In this document: positions 1-6,268 of the stretch, one piece after another | How the letters are laid out: every line of letters starts with the position of its first letter | Position numbering within the stretch: the stretch's first letter is position 1 | Source: Hungatella effluvii | GTDB lineage: Bacteria; Bacillota; Clostridia; Lachnospirales; Lachnospiraceae | DNA length: 64,000 nucleotides | Assembly (NCBI RefSeq): GCF_003201875.1 | Contig: NZ_QJKD01000003.1 | Span: 62,001-126,000, forward strand | Direction: 5' to 3' | Position numbers and translations under genes: made by a program | Notes under the pieces: model-generated | What the model was told of the DNA's origin: nothing | The model's input: only the letters and a program-made list of their open reading frames with translations | The model's database searches: none

Positions 1-985
1 GTCCTGTGATTATGGAAATGCCCTGCTTCATTTTGCAGCCGGTCTCTCCCATCTGACCTTCGGGCAGACAGCCGGCATCGGCGGCAGCCGCAAAGAGATC
101 CGGAAGCGGATTCTGTACATTGCCTCCTACCGCCGGGAATCCGGCAACAGACGGTTAAAGAGCCGGCTGCTGTATCTTTTGACCGCAGCGCTGGTGATCT
201 GTACCACGCCGTCCGCCTCCGCTCTCCCATTTTCCTCAGACCGCTATCGTGCGGCTATGCCCCAGGCGTCTTTAGAAGATTTGAGCAGCTATTTCGAAGA
301 CTTTGACGGCAGCTTCGTCCTGTATGACAGTTCCGAAAACCGCTATCTGATATCCAATGAGGACGACGCCCGCACAAGGATTTCGCCAAACTCCACCTAC
401 AAGATCTACAGCGCCCTGATGGCCCTCGACGCGGGTATCATCACTGCGAAGGATTCTGCCATGGCCTGGAACGGAGAAGCCTGTCCCTTCGATTCCTGGA
501 ACAGGGACCAGAACTTAAACACCGCCATGACAAACTCGGTCAACTGGTATTTTATGAATCTGGACCGCCAGAGCGGCCTGGACTCGATCAAACGGGAGCT
601 TACCGCGCTCTCTTATGGAAATCTGGACTTTTCAGGAGGCCTCTCGCGGTTCTGGCTGGAATCCTCCTTGAAAATATCTCCTCTGGAACAGGTGAAGCTG
701 CTGGCTGCATTATCCGGCCACACGCTGCCGTACTCGGAGCGTGACATGGAGACCGTTAAGGACGCGCTTTTCCTCTCCTCCGACGGCACATCGTCACTGT
801 ACGGAAAAACCGGCACCGGCACTGTCGATGGAAAAAACACCAACGGCTGGTTTATCGGCTTCATAGAATCTGAAAACGGCTCCTGTTCCTTTGCAGTCCA
901 TATTAACGGAGACGACGGGGCAACCGGTGCAAAGGCGGGAGAGATCGCACTGCGTATCCTGAAAGAGAAGCAGCTGTATGGGTAA
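1..985 (+). CDS. blaR1: BlaR1-type beta-lactam sensor/signal transducer, C-terminal part (5' end outside window)
   Basis: The open frame runs in from the left edge (codons begin at base 2), so the TTG at 179 is not the true start. The visible part reads as the end of an M56-type membrane metalloprotease region (YGNALLHFA, a basic stretch, then a membrane segment around 170-230), followed by an extracellular penicillin-binding sensor domain related to class D beta-lactamases. Counting from the TTG, the sensor motifs are S72-T-Y-K75 (acylated Ser and Lys), S120-V-N122, Y146-G-N148, FWLESSLKIS, and K210-T-G212. In known BlaR1/MecR1 proteins, acylation by a beta-lactam activates the cytoplasmic protease, which leads to loss of the BlaI repressor. 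A blaI gene is expected just upstream, outside the window. The converging PBP gene nearby carries a BlaI box in its promoter, which fits a shared regulon. The family call is strong; the symbol rests on the sensor domain and the partial M56 tail. Confidence 0.9.
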   Translation, partial: SCDYGNALLHFAAGLSHLTFGQTAGIGGSRKEIRKRILYIASYRRESGNRRLKSRLLYLLTAALVICTTPSASALPFSSDRYRAAMPQASLEDLSSYFEDFDGSFVLYDSSENRYLISNEDDARTRISPNSTYKIYSALMALDAGIITAKDSAMAWNGEACPFDSWNRDQNLNTAMTNSVNWYFMNLDRQSGLDSIKRELTALSYGNLDFSGGLSRFWLESSLKISPLEQVKLLAALSGHTLPYSERDMETVKDALFLSSDGTSSLYGKTGTGTVDGKNTNGWFIGFIESENGSCSFAVHINGDDGATGAKAGEIALRILKEKQLYG

Positions 986-986
986 T

Positions 987-1037
987 AAAAATGTCATCAG
1001 ACGAAACCGTTGCGTTCCCGTCAGATGACATTTTTAT
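987..1037 (+). terminator. Intrinsic terminator after blaR1
   Basis: A long hairpin begins right after the blaR1 stop. The left arm (about 987-1003) pairs with the right arm (about 1020-1037) over roughly 17 bp with one mismatch, and A and T runs flank the stem. It probably serves both the plus-strand blaR1 gene and the converging minus-strand gene. Confidence 0.8.
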
Positions 1038-1069
1038 TGTCTGAAATCGGAAAAACGGCTTAAAACCGC

Positions 1070-1426
1070 TTATTCGACCGTAACCTTAAACCGACACTTT
1101 TCAGCCCCGCTCAAAACCGTTTCAATTATTTCCACCTCTATGTGCTTTTCCGGCATCATATTTTCCAAAACGTATATCATACTCTGTCTGGAGCATTCAC
1201 AGAAGGAAGCGTCTTTTCCTCCCGCCAGTGCTTCCTCACATACGCATTTGGGATAACCCATTTCATAAATATGGCCCTTTTCGATTTCTTTTGCAAAGGA
1301 ATGCTCTGTATCTCCATATTTCTGACAATATGTATCCATATTGAAGCCGCAGTCCTGAAACCACTGCATCTGAACAGGTAATACGGTATCCTTTACACAG
1401 TTTATTGCTTTTGTCCTGTAATCCAT
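1070..1426 (-). CDS. Small cysteine-rich cytosolic protein of unknown function (possibly related to ATC hydrolase/DUF6144-type proteins)
   Basis: 118 aa. The start is the ATG at 1426 because it is preceded by GAGGAGAGAATC; the frame stays open upstream but has no ribosome site there. The N-terminal half is mixed helix. The C-terminal half has clustered cysteines (PKCVCEEALAG, FCECSRQS) followed by a beta-rich tail ending in CRFKVTVE. This layout resembles small-molecule-binding domains of the V4R or L-2-amino-thiazoline-4-carboxylate hydrolase type, but that is only a resemblance. It has no signal peptide or membrane segment. It stands alone between blaR1 and the PBP gene, both of which are separated from it by noncoding DNA. 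Function is not recognised. Confidence 0.6.
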   Translation of the reverse strand: MDYRTKAINCVKDTVLPVQMQWFQDCGFNMDTYCQKYGDTEHSFAKEIEKGHIYEMGYPKCVCEEALAGGKDASFCECSRQSMIYVLENMMPEKHIEVEIIETVLSGAEKCRFKVTVE

Positions 1427-1584
1427 GATTCTCTCCTCAAATCGAATTTGTAAAATGTACATATCCACTACAGACAAATACGCGCTATACCTTAACAATT
1501 TTACTATATCCGTGTGTATCTGTCAAATTCAGAGGTACATCATCACAAGGAAATTTCTACCATAAATCCAGTAACTTAAGTTCA

Positions 1585-3780
1585 CTACTGCACCGGCGGA
1601 ATATAAGAATCCAGCACGGCCCTCGCCTTTCTCACCACCAGGCCGCTGCCTCCGGCATTCTTGACATCCTCCACCATACTGACCATGAGTATCGGCGTGC
1701 GGTCCGGACCGTCAGCCGTATAGACTGCAAACCAGCCCAGCTCTGTTCCAGAGGTGTCTCCTTTCGATGCTTTTATCTCGGCCGTTCCCGTCTTGCCTGC
1801 CAGAGTAATATCTCCCCGCATCGCGGCGTGGCCGGTTCCGTGCTCCGAGCTGATTACCTTTTTCAGCGCGGTATCGATTGTTTCCGCAATCTCAGGAGTG
1901 CAGGCGCCCTTCAGCCATACTTCCGATGCCGGTTCTTTCCTGTACGTAATATATGGCTTTATGACATCTCCCCGGTTGGGGAACATGGTATAAAGGGCCG
2001 CCAGGTGGATCGGATTCATCAGCACCTGTCCCTGACCGTATCCGCTGTCTGCCAGCTGGATTTCCGTCTCGATCCGTTCCGTGTTGGAATACTGGGACTG
2101 GGATACAGATATCTCGAAGGGCAGATCCTGATTGAAGCCCAGGCGGTCGAGCCCGGCCATAAAATCGTCATACCCGATCTTCAGCGCAGCCTTCGCAAAA
2201 TAAATATTATCGGAGTAAATATAGGCATTTTCCAGGTTGACCGGGCTGTAGTCGTGGAGCGTCGTCACCTGATACTTTCCCCAGCTGGCATCCTTCTGCC
2301 AGCTAAGTCCCGCACGGTCCGTGCCAAAGCTTTCGCCCGGAGTCAGCGCTCCCGTGGAAAGCCCGATGACTCCCGTTATCGGCTTAAACGAGGAGCCGGG
2401 CGCAAAGCGCTGGCGGAAACGGTTAAACATCGGCTTTCTCTCGTCTTCATTTAACGAGGCCCATTTCTCCTCTGACATGCCGAGTATGAAATCATTGTCG
2501 TCATACGACGGCGTATTCACCAGTGCCAGCACCTCACCCGTGTAAGGATTCATGGCGACCGTGCAGCTCTTGACGTCTTTGAACGTCTCGTAGATGGTCC
2601 TCTGAAGGCTGCTGTCTATGGTCAGCGTGATATTGCTGCCGTCTACCCGCGGTATGGCGGCCAGAACCAGCTTTTCCGCGCCTTCGGAGGTGACGATCGA
2701 GATCTTTTCTCCGTTCTGTCCCTTCAGTTCTTTTTCATACAGAGTTTCGATTCCGCTTCTCCCTATGACGCTGTCCGATAAGTATCCCTCGCCCGGATGC
2801 TTCTCCAAATCCTCAGCCGTCACATTCTGGACATATCCCACCAGATGGGCCGCCGCCTCTCCCAGCGGATAGGATCTCACCGGTGTATCGGTAATCATCA
2901 CGCCCGGTATGGCCAGAAGCGCGTCCTGGAGCGCCTTATTCTCCACATTATCCGCTCTTGGACTCGCTGACTGGAGATCAAACTCATCTACCTTTTTCAG
3001 CGTCTTGACCGGAACCAGGGAGTCTTCCTTCACCCATTTTGCCGCCAGCTTCTTCTCTATACTCTCCATGGAGACTCCAAGAAGCTCAGAGAGCCGCTCC
3101 AGATCAGGGTTAGAGCCGGAAGTCTCTCCCTCCGTTCCCGCGGTATAACCGGCCATTTTCCCGGGCACAAGGCCCACCAGAGAAGCGTTTCCTTTTCCGG
3201 CAAGCAGGCCGCCGTCCCGGTCCAGAACCTCCCCTCTCACTGACTGGTCGGTGGAGACACGCACTTTATCGGTGCGGCCCAGATTCGGGAAAATAACCTG
3301 ATCATTCCAAATCATCCGATAGTCGCCCGCCGCCTTTTTCTTCTTCGTTCCCTTGTCCTCAGCCGCCTGCTCCCAGATAAAATCAACCTGATTCAGAAAA
3401 TTGATCTCGCCGGCGGAGCTGTTGAGCGAAGTCTGGTAGCTGACCGTCTTCAATCCTTCCGTCCGTTCCTCCACACTCTGGATCTCCACACGAATATCGG
3501 CGGCGCCGATTCCCTCATAGATGTTTTTATTTCTCGCTGTAAAGTCCTCCAGACTGATATTCTTCCGGCTCTGTTCGTTCAGCATTCCATACATCGCCTC
3601 GTAGTTACCGGTCCTGATATAATCCGTGTACTCCATCAGGAGCTCTTCCGGGGTCTTCTCCTTCTCCGCCTCCCCTCCTCTCCGAAACCAGAAAATCCCT
3701 GCCACAATCACCGCAGCAATCAGGATCCCTGCAGCTATACCACCGATCATCAGTCCACGTTTGCTTTTTCTACGTCTCAT
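1585..3780 (-). CDS. MecA/PBP3-like class B penicillin-binding protein (D,D-transpeptidase)
   Basis: 731 aa. A membrane anchor (about residues 9-32) is followed by an NTF2-like MecA_N domain (about 45-170), a PBP dimerisation domain (about 180-370), and a transpeptidase domain with S463-S-F-K466, S523-D-N525 and K663-T-G-T. It would cross-link peptidoglycan stem peptides outside the membrane. The MecA_N plus dimerisation plus transpeptidase order is that of low-affinity class B PBPs such as S. aureus PBP2a and enterococcal PBP5. The promoter about 120 nt upstream contains a perfect BlaI/MecI box, and a BlaR1 sensor gene lies 600 bp downstream, converging. I infer that it is an inducible beta-lactam-tolerant transpeptidase; low affinity itself cannot be read from sequence. 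Confidence 0.93.
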   Translation of the reverse strand: MRRRKSKRGLMIGGIAAGILIAAVIVAGIFWFRRGGEAEKEKTPEELLMEYTDYIRTGNYEAMYGMLNEQSRKNISLEDFTARNKNIYEGIGAADIRVEIQSVEERTEGLKTVSYQTSLNSSAGEINFLNQVDFIWEQAAEDKGTKKKKAAGDYRMIWNDQVIFPNLGRTDKVRVSTDQSVRGEVLDRDGGLLAGKGNASLVGLVPGKMAGYTAGTEGETSGSNPDLERLSELLGVSMESIEKKLAAKWVKEDSLVPVKTLKKVDEFDLQSASPRADNVENKALQDALLAIPGVMITDTPVRSYPLGEAAAHLVGYVQNVTAEDLEKHPGEGYLSDSVIGRSGIETLYEKELKGQNGEKISIVTSEGAEKLVLAAIPRVDGSNITLTIDSSLQRTIYETFKDVKSCTVAMNPYTGEVLALVNTPSYDDNDFILGMSEEKWASLNEDERKPMFNRFRQRFAPGSSFKPITGVIGLSTGALTPGESFGTDRAGLSWQKDASWGKYQVTTLHDYSPVNLENAYIYSDNIYFAKAALKIGYDDFMAGLDRLGFNQDLPFEISVSQSQYSNTERIETEIQLADSGYGQGQVLMNPIHLAALYTMFPNRGDVIKPYITYRKEPASEVWLKGACTPEIAETIDTALKKVISSEHGTGHAAMRGDITLAGKTGTAEIKASKGDTSGTELGWFAVYTADGPDRTPILMVSMVEDVKNAGGSGLVVRKARAVLDSYIPPVQ

Positions 3781-3904
3781 AATATGGTTCCTCTCTTTAC
3801 AGCTTCGTTCTCACACCTTTTCCTGAAATGGCATTTTACGCACAATTCCGTCAAATCTCACATCCGCTCCCGCAGACTTCGCGCCCTGCACCGAGTTTTT
3901 ATAA

Positions 3905-3933
3905 ATTATTACACATGTAAGATTTAAAGTCAA
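3905..3933 (-). promoter_or_regulatory. BlaI/MecI-type operator inside the PBP promoter
   Basis: On the minus strand a -35 TTGACT (3933-3928) and a -10 AATAAT (3910-3905) are 17 bp apart. The 12-bp perfect palindrome TTACACATGTAA at 3909-3920 fills most of the spacer and touches the -10. It matches the TTACAnnTGTAA core bound by BlaI/MecI repressors. The A/T-rich flanks (ATTATTACACATGTAAGATT) also look like known bla operators. Binding here would block RNA polymerase directly. Confidence 0.8.
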
Positions 3934-3999
3934 TATATCATTTCTATTGTTAAGAAAAATGTAACATTTATTTTCCTTCAAAAACTGCGTCGCCATCTC

Positions 4000-4041
4000 T
4001 TGACAGATCTCCAAAACCGGCATATAATGAACGTTGTTCAT
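4000..4041 (+). promoter_or_regulatory. Consensus sigma-A promoter overlapped by a palindromic operator
   Basis: TTGACA at 4000-4005 and TATAAT at 4023-4028 are separated by exactly 17 bp, so both boxes are perfect. A 6-3-6 inverted repeat (ATGAAC GTT GTTCAT, 4027-4041) begins in the -10 box and covers the likely transcription start. This arrangement suits a TetR-like or ArsR-like repressor. No matching regulator gene is adjacent. The site drives the gene at 4058. Confidence 0.7.
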
Positions 4042-4057
4042 TTAAGGAGGTATTCAC

Positions 4058-4477
4058 ATGAAAATCAAAAAAAATTATCTACTGCTGCTTGCAGGCATTG
4101 TCTGGCTCGCAGCCGGCTTTAATATTCTGCGCATCGGGATCATTTCCTATAAAAGCTATGTGACACTGATCAACCTGGCCCTTTCCGCAGCAGTATTTTT
4201 CCTTTTCTGGTTCATGGTGTTTGGCAAACTGGTACGCAGGCACACCGACCGGATTGTACGCTATGAGGAAGAGATGCAGTTCATTCTGAAGTTCTTTGAC
4301 CGCAAGTCCTTCTGCATCATGGCCTTTATGATGACCTTTGGGATCGGCCTGCGCACCTCCGGCCTCTGCCCGGATATCTTTATCGCAGTCTTTTACTCAG
4401 GGCTGGGAACCGCGCTGGTTCTCGCGGGCCTCGCATTTACCGGCAACTATATCACACAGGCGGCCAGGAATCGTTAG
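4058..4477 (+). CDS. Small four-helix integral membrane protein of unknown function
   Basis: 139 aa with a clear AAGGAGG site seven bases before the ATG. Four hydrophobic segments can be seen (about 6-26, 34-54, 86-106 and 112-132). A charged loop (RRHTDRIVRYEEEMQF) lies between helices 2 and 3. No catalytic motif is recognised. It has its own consensus promoter with an operator-like palindrome and a shared terminator, so it is a tightly regulated single-gene unit. An envelope or stress role is possible but not shown by the sequence. Confidence 0.75.
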   Translation: MKIKKNYLLLLAGIVWLAAGFNILRIGIISYKSYVTLINLALSAAVFFLFWFMVFGKLVRRHTDRIVRYEEEMQFILKFFDRKSFCIMAFMMTFGIGLRTSGLCPDIFIAVFYSGLGTALVLAGLAFTGNYITQAARNR

Positions 4478-4518
4478 TCACTGAAAAAACTCCCGCGGCA
4501 GTCGCTGGAATTAAGTAT

Positions 4519-4570
4519 AAAAAAGGCTGTACCCTCTCCCGGTTCCCGGGTGAGTGGTACAGCCTTTTTT
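4519..4570. terminator. Bidirectional terminator between converging genes
   Basis: A perfect 15-bp stem (4519-4533 with 4556-4570) starts with an A run and ends with a T run. It can therefore end transcription of both the membrane protein gene on plus and the carboxypeptidase gene on minus. Confidence 0.88.
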
Positions 4571-6010
4571 CTATCTCTTCTTTCGATTATTCCCTTTACT
4601 ACGGTCTCCCAGACGCTCTTTCAGCAAACGGTCGAATTCCTCTTCCGTCACGCCTTCTTCCCGAAGCCGTCTGCGCCTCTGCTCCCTGCGGAGCGCGCGC
4701 TGCTGTTCCTCTTTCTTCCGGGAGTATGACAGATACGCACCACCGCCGGCAGCGGCGGCAATCACCACCAGTGCGATAATCAGAAAGGGATTGATGGAAA
4801 ACTTCTTCACGTCCTCTTTCTTGTCATCCGCTTCCGGCTTTGTCTCTTCCTGTGTTGCCGGCTCCGTGACCGGTTCCTGCACTTCTTTCTGCGTCAAATA
4901 GGCGCCGCCCACTTTCCGTCCGTCGTATGTATACTGGATAAACGCCACGCTTCTCTCCGGATGCTCGTCCGGAAAATCGGTTGTCAGCGTGTGCTCCGTA
5001 TCCGCAAATACCGCGCCCTCCGGGAGTGTCACCGCTCCCGACGGATCGATCTTAAGATCCGCCGGCAGATAGCTTTTTCCGGCCACCTCCACGGCTGTCT
5101 CGCCTTCGGTATAGGCAGTTTCGTTTTCCGCTACATTAAAATTGGTAAAATGCGCAAATCCATATTCCAGAAGCGCCTTGCTGTCCAGATAATACTGTCC
5201 GGGACTCCCCTTCAGAATCACGGATATCATACGCTTTCCGTCCTTCTCCGCATAGGTAACCAGCGTGTTGCCGGCTTTTAAGAGGTATCCCGTCTTGCCG
5301 CCCTTCACCGGCGGATAATAGTACTGGCTTGAAGAGTCATTCGTATTCAGGATCAGCTTATTCTCCGCATAAATCGTCAGGCCATCCGGATTGTTGATCG
5401 TAGGCGGAAACGTATGTGTCAGCGCCGCGCTGATTCTGATAATATCCGGCTCTGCAAATGCCGCTCTGGAGATCGCCGCCATGTCTCTGGCCGTCACGTA
5501 CTGTGTGTCTCCGTTGAGGCCGGAGGGATTATCGAAATGGCTGTCCTTACATCCCAGCGCCGCGGCCTTGTCGTTCATCATCTTCACGAACGCTTCCTGA
5601 GACCCGGCCACATGCTCTGCCAGCGCGTTAGCCGCCTGATTACAGGAATGAACCAGCAAGGAATAGAGGCAGTCCTCCACGGACAGATTGTCTCCTTCTG
5701 CCACATTCAGCTTATTACCGCTGTCGGACTCCACGTTATTGATCGCGCTGCTTGAAAATGTCACCACATCGTCGAGTTTGCTGTGCTCCATCACCAGAAG
5801 AGCCGTAAGAAGTTTCGTAATACTGGCCGGCGGGTACGGCGTATCATACGCTTTTCCACCTAAAATGGCGCCGGAATCCATGTCGATGACAACTCCTGCC
5901 TCCGCTTGTATATCTGGTCCGGCCGGCCATGCCGGAGCAGCGTAGGCAGTCATGAGAAAACAGTTGCTGATCAGTGTCCAGCAGAGTAATTTCTTCAAAA
6001 AACATTTCAT
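4571..6010 (-). CDS. D-alanyl-D-alanine carboxypeptidase (peptidase S11, DacF-like)
   Basis: 479 aa. A signal peptide (about 1-25) precedes a penicillin-binding domain with S63-I-T-K66, S122-C-N124 and K239-T-G241, the class C low-molecular-mass PBP triad. A C-terminal PBP5-like beta domain follows, then a Thr/Glu-rich linker, a membrane helix (about 404-425), and a very basic, Arg/Glu-rich cytoplasmic tail. It would remove the terminal D-Ala from peptidoglycan stem peptides at the outer face of the membrane. The true transmembrane anchor plus long charged tail differs from the amphipathic anchor of PBP5. The start ATG follows GAGGGGAAC. It is transcribed alone, apart from the sugar cluster upstream. 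Confidence 0.93.
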   Translation of the reverse strand: MKCFLKKLLCWTLISNCFLMTAYAAPAWPAGPDIQAEAGVVIDMDSGAILGGKAYDTPYPPASITKLLTALLVMEHSKLDDVVTFSSSAINNVESDSGNKLNVAEGDNLSVEDCLYSLLVHSCNQAANALAEHVAGSQEAFVKMMNDKAAALGCKDSHFDNPSGLNGDTQYVTARDMAAISRAAFAEPDIIRISAALTHTFPPTINNPDGLTIYAENKLILNTNDSSSQYYYPPVKGGKTGYLLKAGNTLVTYAEKDGKRMISVILKGSPGQYYLDSKALLEYGFAHFTNFNVAENETAYTEGETAVEVAGKSYLPADLKIDPSGAVTLPEGAVFADTEHTLTTDFPDEHPERSVAFIQYTYDGRKVGGAYLTQKEVQEPVTEPATQEETKPEADDKKEDVKKFSINPFLIIALVVIAAAAGGGAYLSYSRKKEEQQRALRREQRRRRLREEGVTEEEFDRLLKERLGDRSKGNNRKKR

Positions 6011-6182
6011 ATTTTGTTCCCCTCAATTATGTATACACGCCCTGTTATTACATTCGTAAGAGCATTTTTTTATTATACACTGGATTAACCGGTGTGTAAA
6101 CAGACTTCGTAAATTTTAGAATGAACCGGAAAATCCGGGGCCGCAGTACCTTAAGATCCCTCACTTCTCTCTCCCGGCAAAG

Positions 6183-6224
6183 AAAAATGCCGGAAAGCCA
6201 GCCTCTCGGCCATTTCCGGCATTT
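6183..6224 (-). terminator. Terminator of the GH43-sulfatase cluster
   Basis: The arms AAAATGCCGGAAA (6183-6195) and TTTCCGGCATTT (6213-6224) form a 12-bp stem, followed on the minus strand by a T-rich tract. It closes the left sugar cluster. Confidence 0.75.
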
Positions 6225-6230
6225 CAACTT

Positions 6231-6268
6231 TGTTTCAATCCACGCTCGATCATTTCACAGAGTGCGAC
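6231..6268. repeat. Isolated degenerate type I-C-like CRISPR repeat
   Basis: The segment starts GTTTCAATCCACGC and ends AGAGTGCGAC. These are the characteristic ends of subtype I-C repeats in Clostridia, but the middle is altered and the unit is about 5 nt too long. There is only one copy, with no spacers, leader or cas genes. It overlaps the stop codon of the sulfatase fusion gene. It could be a decayed repeat or chance. Confidence 0.35.

Noticed and set aside
3811..4041. Minus-strand 76-codon frame upstream of the PBP gene
   Set aside because: It runs across the BlaI box, the PBP promoter and the neighbouring consensus promoter and lacks a ribosome site, so this stretch is regulatory.
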